Source of the DNA: Nonomuraea endophytica
GTDB taxonomy: Bacteria > Actinomycetota > Actinomycetes > Streptosporangiales > Streptosporangiaceae
DNA length: 64,000 nucleotides
Direction: 5' to 3'
NCBI RefSeq assembly: GCF_014203235.1
Contig: NZ_JACHIN010000009.1
Location: 251,539-315,538 of the forward strand
The translations under genes and the position numbers were made by a program. How positions within the stretch are numbered: position 1 is the stretch's first letter; each line of letters starts with the position of its first letter. Below, one piece after another: positions 43,466-52,427 of this stretch. The notes under the pieces are model-generated. The model worked only from the letters and a program-made list of their open reading frames with translations, was not told the origin of the DNA and made no database searches.

Positions 43466-46400
43466 TCAACTGAGCCCGAGCTCGCGCTCGGCCACTTCGG
43501 CGCGGGGCGAGGCGTGGCCGCGGGAATAGGAGGCGGCGAAGCCGTCGTCCACCTGCGCCGCTGCCGAGATCCGGTCCACGTCGGCGCGCTCGCCCGCGGG
43601 CAGCGGCGCTCCGGCGGACTCGCGGGCGGCGGCAGCGGCGCCGAGCAGTTCCGCCGCGCGGCGTGGGTCGCCGCCGAGGGCGTGCACCCCAGCCAGGCCC
43701 TCGAAGGCCAGGGCGACCGCGCGGGCGTCGCCGGTGCCCAGGGCGACGGCCAGACCTTCGCGGTGCAGGTCGCGGGCGGCCGGCAGGTTGCCGCGCTGCT
43801 CGGCGGCGAACCCGCGCTCGGCCAGGACGAAGGCGAGCCCGTCGGTGCCGCCGAGCCGCCGCCACCACTCGGCCCACGGCCGCAGCCGCTCCTCCGCCAG
43901 GTCGTAGTGGCCCTGCCGCCGTGCCACCAGCCCCAGCCCCACCTGGGCGAACTCCATCGCCGCCTGGTTGGCCTGCTCATCGGCCAGCCGTCCGGCCCGC
44001 TCGTGCAGGCGTCCGGCCTCCGCGAGGTCGCCCTTCAGCATGGCGATCCGGCCCAGAGCTGAGAGCCGGAAGGACAGCTCCGTCCACAGGCCCAGCTCCT
44101 CGGCCGCGCCCAGCGCGTCGCGGTGCAGGCGGGCGGCCAGGTCGTAATCGCCCACCACCTCGGCCAGCGTGCCGAGGATCTCGGTGGACTTGAGCTGCCC
44201 CCACCGGTCGCCGGCCGCGCGGAAGAGCGCGTGCGCGCGCTCGGCGTCGCGCCGCCGGCCCGCCATGTCACCCGAGAACCCCGAGCGCGCCCGGCACATC
44301 AGCACCGCCGCCTCGCCCCACGCGTCGCCCGCCTCAAGGAAGGCCGCCAGCGCCCTGCCCAGCCGCCGCCCGACCACGTCCTGGTCGCCGAACCCCCACT
44401 GCGCGAACGCCAGCAGCCATTCGCCGTCCGCCGACACCACCTCCGGCTGCTCCTCCACCGCCGAACCGGCGAACAGCTCCAGCGCCGCCCGCCACACCGC
44501 CACCATCCCTTCCCGGGCGGGGTCGAGCGAAAGGGCGGCCGCCACCGCGCGCCGCGCCTCCCCGAGCCGTCCGCGCAGGTACCAGTACCAGGCCACCGCG
44601 CCGACCAGCCGATGAGCCAGATCGGCCTCACCAAGGCCGACCAGCGTCTCCAGAGCGGCCCGGATGTCCGCCGACTCGGCGTCCAGGATCTTCAGCCAGG
44701 CCCGCTGGTCGTGCCCATGCAGCCGGGGAGCCGCGCGTTCGGCCAGGTCCACGTGCCAGCGGGCGTGGCGCAGCCGTACCTCGTCGGACTCGCCCGCCTC
44801 GGCCAGCCGCTCGGCGCAGTAGGCCGCGACGGACTCCAGCAGCCGGTACCGACCGCCGGACAGCACCACCAGCGAGCGCCCGACCAGCCGCCCGAGCAGG
44901 TCGGGCACGTCCTCAGCCCGCACCTCCCCGCCCGCGCACACGTGCCCGGCCGCGTCCGGCGCACACCCATCAGCGTGTACGGCCAGCCGCCGCAGCACCG
45001 TCTGCTCCGGCGGCCCGAGCAGGTGCCAGCTCCAGTCGATCGTGGCCCGGAGCGTCTGCTGCCGGGCAGGCCCGCCGCGCCGGCCCGTGCCGAGCAGCCG
45101 GAAGCGGTCGTCGAGCCGGGCGGCCAGCTCGTGGACGGGCATGGTGCGGGCCCGGGTGGCGGCCAGTTCGAGCGCGAGGGGGATGCCGTCGAGGCGGGCG
45201 CAGACGGCCTGGACGGGTTCGGCGTCGGCCGGTGTCAGCCGGAGTCCCGCACGGGTGGTGAACAGCTCCACGGCGCTGGGCCCGTCCAGCGGGGGGACGG
45301 GCACGACCGTCTCGCCGGCCAGGCCGAGCGGTTCCCGGGTGGTGGTGAGGATCGTGAGCTGGGGCGCCCGGCTCAGCAGCAGTTCGGCCAGCTCGGCGGC
45401 GGCCTCGACGACGTGCTCGCAGTTGTCCAGGATGAGCAGCGCGCGGCGGCCACGCAGGGAGTCCGCCACTCGGTCGGCGGCGGTCCCGGCCGAGGCGTCG
45501 TCGCGGACGCCCAGGGTGGCGGCCACCAGCTCGGCCACCTCCTCCGGCGACGCGCCGGGCGCCGCCCCGGCCAGCTCGATCATCCACACCTCGGCGGACC
45601 CGGCGGGCGCCGGTGCGCAGACGGCCAGGACCAGGCGGGTCTTGCCGACTCCGCCCACCCCGTGCAGCGTGACGAGCCGGGAGCGGGTCAGCAGGTCCCG
45701 GATGTCGGCCACCATGTGCTCGCGGCCCACCAGCCCGGCCACCGGGGCGGGCAGGTTGGTGCGTGTCCGCGTCTCCGCCGCCACCTCCAGCGACGGGTCC
45801 TGGCTGAGCATCGCCGCGTGCAGTTCCGCCAGCGGTGGCCCGGGGTCCACGCCGAGCTCGGCCGCGAACAGGGCGCGCATCCGCCGGAAGTGGTCCAGCG
45901 CGTCGCCCTGGCGTCCGCTCCGGTACAACGCCAGCAGGTAGGCGGCCCACAGCCGTTCCCTGAGCGGGTGCCGGTCGAGAAGGGCCGCCAGCTCGGTGGT
46001 CAGCGCGGCGTGGTCGCCCAGCGCCAGCCGTACCTCTGCCTGGTCTTCCAGGGCGGCCAGCCGGGCCGACTCCAGGCCGGCGATCGCGGCCCGCGCGAAG
46101 TGCGCGTCGGCGAAGTCGGCGAGGGCGGGGCCGCGCCACAGGTCGAGCGCGTCCGACAGCAGCTCGGCACGGGTTCGCGGGGCGGGCGTGGCGCGGGCGC
46201 GGGCGGTGAGGTCGAGGAAGCGGCGGGAGTCCACGGACGTGGCGCGCAGGAGGTAGCCGGGCGGCTGGTGGGCGACGAGCGCGCGGCCGCCGGGCTCGGC
46301 CTCCTCCAGGGCGCGGCGGAGCTGGGAGACCCTGACCTGGAGGGAGGCGGCGGGGTCGGCGGGCAGCCGGTCGGGCCACAGGTCGTCGGCGAGCTTGTCG

Positions 46401-46528
46401 GCCGGGACCGGGCCGTCGTCGTGGATGAGGAGTTCGGCCAGCAGCGTGCGTACCTTGAGCTCGGGGATCCGGACCGGACGGCCGTCGTCCGTCCAGACGG
46501 AGAGAACCCCCAGCACCCCGAAACGCAT
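43466..46528 (-). CDS. AfsR/SARP-like regulator with BTAD, NB-ARC ATPase and TPR domains
   Basis: 1020 residues. It has an OmpR-type winged helix (about 1-95) and a BTAD domain (about 95-250, RLRERLWAAYLLALYRSGRQ). The STAND/NB-ARC ATPase (about 265-560) has P-loop GVGGVGKTRLV, Walker B ALLILDNCEH and GIPLALELAA. A C-terminal TPR region (about 600-1000) completes it. Such proteins activate antibiotic or developmental genes after ATP-driven assembly. ATG at 46528 follows AGGGTGAG. Direct repeats just upstream look like its own binding site. Confidence 0.93.
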   Translation of the reverse strand: MRFGVLGVLSVWTDDGRPVRIPELKVRTLLAELLIHDDGPVPADKLADDLWPDRLPADPAASLQVRVSQLRRALEEAEPGGRALVAHQPPGYLLRATSVDSRRFLDLTARARATPAPRTRAELLSDALDLWRGPALADFADAHFARAAIAGLESARLAALEDQAEVRLALGDHAALTTELAALLDRHPLRERLWAAYLLALYRSGRQGDALDHFRRMRALFAAELGVDPGPPLAELHAAMLSQDPSLEVAAETRTRTNLPAPVAGLVGREHMVADIRDLLTRSRLVTLHGVGGVGKTRLVLAVCAPAPAGSAEVWMIELAGAAPGASPEEVAELVAATLGVRDDASAGTAADRVADSLRGRRALLILDNCEHVVEAAAELAELLLSRAPQLTILTTTREPLGLAGETVVPVPPLDGPSAVELFTTRAGLRLTPADAEPVQAVCARLDGIPLALELAATRARTMPVHELAARLDDRFRLLGTGRRGGPARQQTLRATIDWSWHLLGPPEQTVLRRLAVHADGCAPDAAGHVCAGGEVRAEDVPDLLGRLVGRSLVVLSGGRYRLLESVAAYCAERLAEAGESDEVRLRHARWHVDLAERAAPRLHGHDQRAWLKILDAESADIRAALETLVGLGEADLAHRLVGAVAWYWYLRGRLGEARRAVAAALSLDPAREGMVAVWRAALELFAGSAVEEQPEVVSADGEWLLAFAQWGFGDQDVVGRRLGRALAAFLEAGDAWGEAAVLMCRARSGFSGDMAGRRRDAERAHALFRAAGDRWGQLKSTEILGTLAEVVGDYDLAARLHRDALGAAEELGLWTELSFRLSALGRIAMLKGDLAEAGRLHERAGRLADEQANQAAMEFAQVGLGLVARRQGHYDLAEERLRPWAEWWRRLGGTDGLAFVLAERGFAAEQRGNLPAARDLHREGLAVALGTGDARAVALAFEGLAGVHALGGDPRRAAELLGAAAAARESAGAPLPAGERADVDRISAAAQVDDGFAASYSRGHASPRAEVAERELGLS

Positions 46529-46535
46529 GAGACTC

Positions 46536-46556
46536 ACCCTAAGCGGACCCTAAGCG
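46536..46556. promoter_or_regulatory. SARP-type direct repeats between the AfsR-like gene and the SDR gene
   Basis: ACCCTAAGCG occurs twice (46536-46545 and 46547-46556), spaced exactly 11 bases, the helical-turn spacing used by SARP regulators. The second copy ends 8 bases before a possible -10 (CACAGT, 46565-46570) for the SDR gene at 46578, which matches known SARP promoter geometry. The 41 bases from its start also cover the regulator's own ribosome site. Confidence 0.6.
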
Positions 46557-46577
46557 CCCTTCTTCACAGTGGTCGGC

Positions 46578-47330
46578 ATGACGAAGATGAAGGCAGTTGT
46601 GATCGGCGGAACCCACGGCATCGGCCTGGCGATCGCCGAGTCGATGACCAAGAGAGGCGCCGAGGTCCTGGTCACGGGGCGCAACGAGCGCAACCTGGAG
46701 AGCGCGGCGCCGCTGGTCGCGCACGCGCTGCGCTCCGACCTGGCGGACATGGCCGACGTACGCGCGCTCGGCCCGGCGGTGAAGGAGTCGCTCGGCGAGG
46801 TGGACCACGTGTTCGTCAACGCCGGGATCGCCGAGGGCGGGCCGTTCGAGTCGGTCACCGAGGAGTCCTACGACCGGCAGTTCGCCGTCAACACCAAGGG
46901 CGTCCTGTTCAGCACCCAGCAGCTGATCCCGCTGATCCGCAGGGGCGGCTCGATCGTCTTCACCACCTCGGTCGCCGACAGCGGCGGCACGGCCGGGATG
47001 TCGGTGTACGCCGCCTCGAAGGCCGCGGTGTGGTCGCTGGCCCAGGTGCTCGCGGCCGAGCTGCTGCCCAGGGGCATCAGGGTGAACGCGGTGCAGCCCG
47101 GCTTCATCGACACGCCCACGGCCGGGGTCGTGGGGTTCACGCCGGAGGAGCGGGCGGCGTTCAAGGAGGCGGGCGACCTGGCGACCCCGATGCGCCGCCA
47201 CGGCACCTCCGAGGAGGTGGCCGAGGCGGCGGTCTTCCTGGCGCTGGAGGCCACCTACACCACGGGCGTCAAGCTGCCCGTGGACGGCGGCATCGGCCAG
47301 GGGCTCACCGTCCTCACCGACGGGTCATGA
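46578..47330 (+). CDS. Short-chain dehydrogenase/reductase
   Basis: 250 residues. Cofactor motif VVIGGTHGIGLA near the N-terminus, VFVNAG, catalytic Ser/Tyr/Lys in TTSVADSG and YAASKAAVWSL, and C-terminal LPVDGGIGQG are classical SDR features. NADP preference is possible from TGRNERN. ATG at 46578. It is divergent from the AfsR-like regulator and is probably its target. Its stop overlaps the convergent cysS stop by 6 bases. Confidence 0.92.
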   Translation: MTKMKAVVIGGTHGIGLAIAESMTKRGAEVLVTGRNERNLESAAPLVAHALRSDLADMADVRALGPAVKESLGEVDHVFVNAGIAEGGPFESVTEESYDRQFAVNTKGVLFSTQQLIPLIRRGGSIVFTTSVADSGGTAGMSVYAASKAAVWSLAQVLAAELLPRGIRVNAVQPGFIDTPTAGVVGFTPEERAAFKEAGDLATPMRRHGTSEEVAEAAVFLALEATYTTGVKLPVDGGIGQGLTVLTDGS

Positions 47331-48695
47331 CCAGGTCTGACCGTCCGGGGTGTCGGCGACCTTCACGCCCTTCTCGGCGAGCTCGTCCCTGAGCCGGTCG
47401 GCGGCGTCCCAGTCGCGGGCCTCGCGGGCGCGGGCCCGCTGATCGAGCAGTTCGGCGGCGCCGGGCGGAAGGACCGGAGCCCTGCCGATCTCGCTGGACA
47501 GGTCCAGGGCGAGCACGTTGTCCAGGTGGAGGAACGTCTCGAACTTGGCGCCGGGCGCGACCCCGTCGTCGCGCTCCAGCTCGCGCAGGACGCGCAGCGC
47601 CGTGGGGGTGTCGAGGTCGTCCTCGAAGGCCTCCTGGGCGCGTTCGGAGTAGGCGGCGGCGATGGGGGCGCTGGGGTACTCGGCCCACTCGGCCACCCGC
47701 GCCCGCCACCGTCTCAGCGTGCGGTCGGCGGCGCGCAGGGTGTCCCAGCTCAGGTTGAGCTGCTGGCGGTAGCGGTGCTCCATGAACGCCAGCCGCAGAG
47801 CCAGCGGATCGAGCCCCTGGTCGGCCACGTCCTGGACCAGCACCACATTGCCCGTCGACTTGGCCATCTTGCGGCCGTCGAACAGCAGGTGCTCGCCGTG
47901 GACCCAGCGCTGGACGACCTCGCGCCCGGCGGCGGAGTTCGACTGGGCGCGCTCGTCCTCGTGGTGGGGGAAGCGCAGGTCGATGCCGCCGGTGTGGACG
48001 TCGATGTGGTCGCCCAGATAGCGCAGCGACATGGCCGAGCACTCGAGGTGCCAGCCGGGGAAGCCGACGCCGCCCCACGGGGTTTCCCAGGTCAGCTCGC
48101 GGTCCGCGTGCTTCCACAGCGCCCAGTCGGCGTGGAAGCGTTTGCGCGGGTCGACGCCTTCGACGCGGTGGCCGGGCTGGAGGGCGTCCAGCCGGTTGCC
48201 GGAAATTTCGCCATACGTGGGGAAGGTCTCGGCGGCGAAGAACACCGATCCGTCCGGCACCGCGTAGGCGTGGCCCTTCTCCATCAGCTTGACGATCAGC
48301 TCGATCATCAGGTCGATGGTCTCGGTGGCGCGGGGGGTGATGTCGGCCTGCCGGATGTTGAGCGCGGCGCAGTCGCGGCGGTAGGCGTCCTCGTAGAAGC
48401 GCGCGATGTCCAGCGTGGACTTGCCCTCGGCGCGGGCCTGCATGAGGATCTTGTCCTCGCCGATCTCCGCGTCGTCCACGAGGTGGCCCACGTCGGTGAT
48501 GTTCTGGCAGGCGCGCACGCGTACGCGGCGGGCCGCGAGCACCCGGCGGATCAGATCCGACAGCAGGTACGTGCGCAGGTTCCCGACATGCGCGAACCGG
48601 TAAACAGTCGGCCCACAGGAGTACATCCGGACGACGCCGGCCGTCGGGGTGACGGGTTCTACCTTCCTGGTCCTGGTGTCATAGATCCGCAACAT
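47325..48695 (-). CDS. cysS: Cysteinyl-tRNA synthetase, divergent type
   Basis: 456 residues. Class I motifs are HVGN (for HIGH, in RFAHVGNLRTYL) and KMAKS (for KMSKS, in GRKMAKSTGN). Zinc-site residues are Cys in SCGPTVY, WHLECSAM and HHEDE. It joins Cys to tRNA-Cys. NITDVGHLVDD and the KMAKS variant mark a lineage distinct from the usual bacterial enzyme, and the usual ispD-ispF-cysS-rlmB context is absent, so it may be a second copy. It starts 15 bases after the sigma-like gene B stop, as the last gene of that operon. Confidence 0.9.
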   Translation of the reverse strand: MLRIYDTRTRKVEPVTPTAGVVRMYSCGPTVYRFAHVGNLRTYLLSDLIRRVLAARRVRVRACQNITDVGHLVDDAEIGEDKILMQARAEGKSTLDIARFYEDAYRRDCAALNIRQADITPRATETIDLMIELIVKLMEKGHAYAVPDGSVFFAAETFPTYGEISGNRLDALQPGHRVEGVDPRKRFHADWALWKHADRELTWETPWGGVGFPGWHLECSAMSLRYLGDHIDVHTGGIDLRFPHHEDERAQSNSAAGREVVQRWVHGEHLLFDGRKMAKSTGNVVLVQDVADQGLDPLALRLAFMEHRYRQQLNLSWDTLRAADRTLRRWRARVAEWAEYPSAPIAAAYSERAQEAFEDDLDTPTALRVLRELERDDGVAPGAKFETFLHLDNVLALDLSSEIGRAPVLPPGAAELLDQRARAREARDWDAADRLRDELAEKGVKVADTPDGQTWS

Positions 48696-48710
48696 GCCCC
48701 GAGCTTAGGC

Positions 48711-50555
48711 TCACACCCCCAGGAAACCCAGGATGTCCCGGTCGCCCCGCTCGCGCAGCCGGCCGATCACCTCGTCCCGCGTCGAGGCCTCGGGGAGCCC
48801 GATCCGCGCCCCGATCAGCTGCAGGCCCTCCAGCTCCGAGTTCACCGGCGCGGTGTAGCCGATCAGGTGCAGCGCGCGGCCGAGCGGCGTCAGCGCCACG
48901 TTGGCAGCGGGCAGGAACCGGGTGAGCAACTCGCCGCCGTCGGAGACGGTCAGGAACACGTGGTCGCCCTCGCCGGCCTTGAAGTCGGCCAGCACGTTGC
49001 GGATCGAGCCCATCGTCGGCTGGTTGTGCCAGCTGATCACCACGTCGCCCGATGGCGTCGCCGCGGTCAGCTGCCCGCCGGGCGCCATGCCCAGATAGGC
49101 CGCGAAGCCCGTCGGCAGCGGCGAACCCGAGCCGCGCAGGTGCTCGGCGTTCACGTCCACCCGGTGCCACCAGCGCCCGTCCCGGCTGCGGAAGCTGCGC
49201 CGCGTCTCCGAGACGTCCTTGCGCGGCTGGTACGGCTCAGCCACCTCGCCGGGCGGCGCGGTGCCAGCGACCCTGATCCACCCGCGCTGGGTGCGCTCGA
49301 ACCCGGGCCCGCCCGAGTAGGCGCGCACCGAGCTCTCGCTCACGTCGTACTTGGCGGTGAGGTTCGTGACGATCGTGCTCACCGAGGCCTCGCCGCCGGC
49401 CCGCTCGATCTCCCTGGCGATCATCTCCCTGATCCCCAGGTACTCGTCGCCGCCCCAGCGCGTCAGCCCGTACTTGTTCCTGTCCACGCGCAGGAAGCGC
49501 TCGTCGGCGGTGAGCTGGTTGCGGATGCCGACGAGGCTGTAGTCCTCGCCGATGCGCTCCTGGATCTCCTCCGGCGACAGCGGCCGCCCGGCGACCGACA
49601 GGACCGCCTCGGCCTTCTCGTTGATGCTGCGCGGCCACGGCACCACGTGCCCGTCGAGCACCCGCAGCTGGGGCACGGCCAGGATCCACCGCTCGGCCAC
49701 GTCCTCGCGGACGCCGAGCTGGGTGACCATGGAGACCGCCTCGCCCAGAGGCCGAGGGCCGTCGGAGAACAACTGCCTGGTCTTCTCCCGCAGCTCGTCG
49801 CCGCCGCCCGCGACCAGCCAGTCGTCGGACTGCTCATAGCCGGTCAGCAGCGTCCGGACGAAGCGCCAGGTCGGGATGTTCAAGGTGGCGAGCTCGCCGC
49901 GGTGCCACGGCACCGCCGCCGTCAGATCGTCAGCCGGTACGGCGGAGCCGAGCCGCCCCCGCAGCCACGTCACGTGCGCGACCAGCGGTGCCGCCTCGGG
50001 GCTGCCCAGCCAGGCCTCCACGTGGTCGCGCAGGTCGCGCTCGATCTGCCGGATCCGCTCGCGGGTCACCGAGAAACGCTGGGCCAGCTCGTCGAGCGTG
50101 GCGCGCTGCGCCGCGTACAGCCGGTCGCGGGCGATGGCCCGCTGCCGGTCGTCGAGCGCGGCGAACAGCGCGTCGATGAGCTCGGGCACCGGCCGGTCGG
50201 CCCGCACCTCTGGAACGCGCTCGGCGACCGGCTCAAGCAGCCGCTCGAAGACGCGCACGAACATCTTCAGCACCGCGTCACGGCCCAGGGACTCCGGCGT
50301 GCGCTCGGCCTCCACGGGGTCGGAGAAACGCAGGAGGGGCAGGATGTCGCCGAGGGGGAGGTGCCCCCAGAAGGCCACGGCGAGGTCGGCGAGGTTGCCC
50401 GCGACGGTCTGCGTGCCCGCGAGCGCGCAGGCACGGTCGATCGGGATCGCGTGCCACCATGCCTCAGGCAGCTGTGGTTCTTCCGCGATCGGCGCGATCT
50501 GGCTGGGAGAGGTCCAGCGCAGGGGTGGCGCGAGGTCGCTCAGGCTGAGATTCAT
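48711..50555 (-). CDS. Sigma-region-4-like multi-HTH DNA-binding protein (paralogue B)
   Basis: 614 residues. After an N-terminal domain shared with paralogue A (MNLSLSDLAPPLRW), residues ~135-182 form a sigma-70 region-4 helix-turn-helix (LDELAQRFSVTRERIRQIE). Residues ~310-368 resemble a HARE-HTH winged helix (VAGRPLSPEEIQERIGED, ending YGLTRWG), and ~375-431 form another winged helix. The C-terminal ~170 residues (YQPRKDVSETRRSF, LPTGFAAYLGM, DHVFLTVSDGGELL, RLRERGDRD) form a domain shared only with paralogue A. It lacks sigma region 2, so it is not a normal sigma factor. Role unknown. Confidence 0.78.
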   Translation of the reverse strand: MNLSLSDLAPPLRWTSPSQIAPIAEEPQLPEAWWHAIPIDRACALAGTQTVAGNLADLAVAFWGHLPLGDILPLLRFSDPVEAERTPESLGRDAVLKMFVRVFERLLEPVAERVPEVRADRPVPELIDALFAALDDRQRAIARDRLYAAQRATLDELAQRFSVTRERIRQIERDLRDHVEAWLGSPEAAPLVAHVTWLRGRLGSAVPADDLTAAVPWHRGELATLNIPTWRFVRTLLTGYEQSDDWLVAGGGDELREKTRQLFSDGPRPLGEAVSMVTQLGVREDVAERWILAVPQLRVLDGHVVPWPRSINEKAEAVLSVAGRPLSPEEIQERIGEDYSLVGIRNQLTADERFLRVDRNKYGLTRWGGDEYLGIREMIAREIERAGGEASVSTIVTNLTAKYDVSESSVRAYSGGPGFERTQRGWIRVAGTAPPGEVAEPYQPRKDVSETRRSFRSRDGRWWHRVDVNAEHLRGSGSPLPTGFAAYLGMAPGGQLTAATPSGDVVISWHNQPTMGSIRNVLADFKAGEGDHVFLTVSDGGELLTRFLPAANVALTPLGRALHLIGYTAPVNSELEGLQLIGARIGLPEASTRDEVIGRLRERGDRDILGFLGV

Positions 50556-50602
50556 TGGGGTCCAACCGGCAAAGGGAAGTATCCGCAGTTCAGACTATGT
50601 GA

Positions 50603-52423
50603 TCAGAGGGAGAGAAATGGGCTTCCTCTCCCTGAATGGGATATATAGAGCATCGACCTGGCCCGGGTACAGGCCACGTAAAGCACGCTTCGCTCGCGTT
50701 GCAAGGCCCGCGCGCGCTCCGCCGGGTCCTGCGGCGGGGTTTCCGGTACGACACCCTCCGTCACCCCGATGAGCGCCACACGTTCGAACTCCAGGCCTTT
50801 GAGATGGTGGAACATCGCGACCGGGACGTCCAGCCCGCCCAGCGCCTTCTTGGCCGCCCGCACGAGCTTCATCGTCCGCGCCGCCACCGCGATCGCGCGG
50901 GCCGAGACGCCCTCGTCCAGCCACGAGCGCACCGTGGTGGCCAGCCCGGCCAGCTCCGCCTCGGGCGTGTCGTAGGCCCGGACCATCGGGCGCTCGCCGT
51001 GCCCGGTGCCGCGCAGCCCGTACATGCCGGCCAGGCCCTTGACCAGCCCGTCCGTCGGGCCGCCGCCGCGCAGCCGTACCCCGAAGGAGAGCAGTTCGTG
51101 CGGCAGCCGGTAGGAGACCCGCAGCGCGTGCTGCACGGCCGGAATCCCGACCGAGCTCAGCGTCACCCGCGTGTCGGTGATCCGCTGGTGCGGGTCGCCG
51201 ACGATGAAGAGGTCGTCGTGCGCGCGCGGCACCACCGCGCGCAGCAGCCGCCACTGCACCGGGCTGACGTCCTGCGCCTCGTCCACAATCATGTGACGGT
51301 ACGGCTTGCGCCCAGGATCCACGTCGTCGAGCAGATCTCCCGTGGCCCGCCCGAGCAGCACCAGCGCCTGCTCCGTGAGCTCGGCCAGCGACCTGGCCCC
51401 CGCCCCCGCCAGCACGGGCCGGCGGCCCTCGGCGTCGGCCACGATCCGCACCGCCAGCCGCTCCGGGTTGTCCACCTCGATCCGCTTGCGGATCACCTCG
51501 TCCTTGACCAGCAGGTCCAGCCGCCCCGACAGGTCCTCGCACAACCCCTGCGAGAACGTCATCAGCAACACCCGCCCACCCCCGTGCCTGGCCAGGTGGG
51601 CGGCGCGGTGCAGTGCCAGGAGCGTCTTGCCGGTTCCGGCGCCGCCGATGACCAGCACCGGGTGGTCGTAGCGGGCGGACCTGGCCAGCCGATGCTGCGG
51701 CGGGTGCAGGAACGTGCACCAGTGAGGCGCCGCCAGCACCTGGTCGAGCTCCTCTGCGTCGGCAGCGAACACCGCGCGGTCCGGGCTGCGTTCCAGAGCC
51801 GCGTGCAGGTCGTCCTGGTCGACCCAGCCGGTCGCGCCCTCGACGGCGCGGCAGGCGTCCAGCTCGCGCCACGCCTCCGACATCGAGCCGCCCCGGCCCA
51901 GCACCGCCAGCGGCAGATGCTGCGTGGGCGGCAGCAGCGGCTCCAGCGCCGCCACGTCCGCCTCGGTCGTGATGAGCCTGACCAGCGGCAGCACCCGCGG
52001 ATCCAGCCCCAGCGCGAGCAGGTCGCCGTCGCAGATCGGGTCGAACAGCCTCGACGCCCCCGCCGAGCGGCGCAGCGCCGGCTCGACCCGCTCCAGGGCC
52101 GCCGCGTCCCACTCCTCCAGGACGCCGATGACCGGGTTCACGCCGTAGCGGTGGCGCTGGGCGAACGACCAGGCGTCCGGGTCGGGCAGCAGGGCGCGCA
52201 GCCAGTACACCTCGCGCTGGCGCACCACGACGCCGCGCTGCCCCTCCGCCAGGCGCAGAGTGGCCACCCGCGCGTCCCTGGCGCCCCTGACCCTCTCCGG
52301 GTGGGGCGCGCCGTTCTCGGTCAGCAGGAAGCGGCGCAGCGCGCTCACGGCGCTCTCACGCACCGGCGCTGCCAGTGCGCTGAGCCCCCGAGGGAAGTCG
52401 GGGCCGATCGCGAGCCGCGGCAC
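50603..52423 (-). CDS. SF1 (UvrD-like) helicase with RelE-like N-terminal domain
   Basis: About 606 residues. The first ~105 (VRESAVSALRRFLL, RGARDARVATLRLAEGQRG, REVYWLRAL, SFAQRHRYGVNPVIGVL) follow the RelE/ParE toxin-fold pattern seen at the front of some UvrD-like helicases. The helicase core has Walker A VIGGAGTGKTLLALH (near residue 260), Walker B MIVDEAQDVSP, motif III FIVGDPHQRI, motif IV RVSYRLPHELL and C-terminal YVACTRAR. GTG at 52423 lies 4 bases past the paralogue A stop; a GTG at 52468 inside that gene is an alternative. It sits between the two sigma-like paralogues. Confidence 0.83.
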   Translation of the reverse strand: MPRLAIGPDFPRGLSALAAPVRESAVSALRRFLLTENGAPHPERVRGARDARVATLRLAEGQRGVVVRQREVYWLRALLPDPDAWSFAQRHRYGVNPVIGVLEEWDAAALERVEPALRRSAGASRLFDPICDGDLLALGLDPRVLPLVRLITTEADVAALEPLLPPTQHLPLAVLGRGGSMSEAWRELDACRAVEGATGWVDQDDLHAALERSPDRAVFAADAEELDQVLAAPHWCTFLHPPQHRLARSARYDHPVLVIGGAGTGKTLLALHRAAHLARHGGGRVLLMTFSQGLCEDLSGRLDLLVKDEVIRKRIEVDNPERLAVRIVADAEGRRPVLAGAGARSLAELTEQALVLLGRATGDLLDDVDPGRKPYRHMIVDEAQDVSPVQWRLLRAVVPRAHDDLFIVGDPHQRITDTRVTLSSVGIPAVQHALRVSYRLPHELLSFGVRLRGGGPTDGLVKGLAGMYGLRGTGHGERPMVRAYDTPEAELAGLATTVRSWLDEGVSARAIAVAARTMKLVRAAKKALGGLDVPVAMFHHLKGLEFERVALIGVTEGVVPETPPQDPAERARALQRERSVLYVACTRARSMLYISHSGRGSPFLSL

Positions 52424-52427
52424 GGGC

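Noticed and set aside
48711..50555. Functional sigma factor
   Set aside because: Only a region-4-like HTH is present; core-binding and -10-recognising region 2 is absent.
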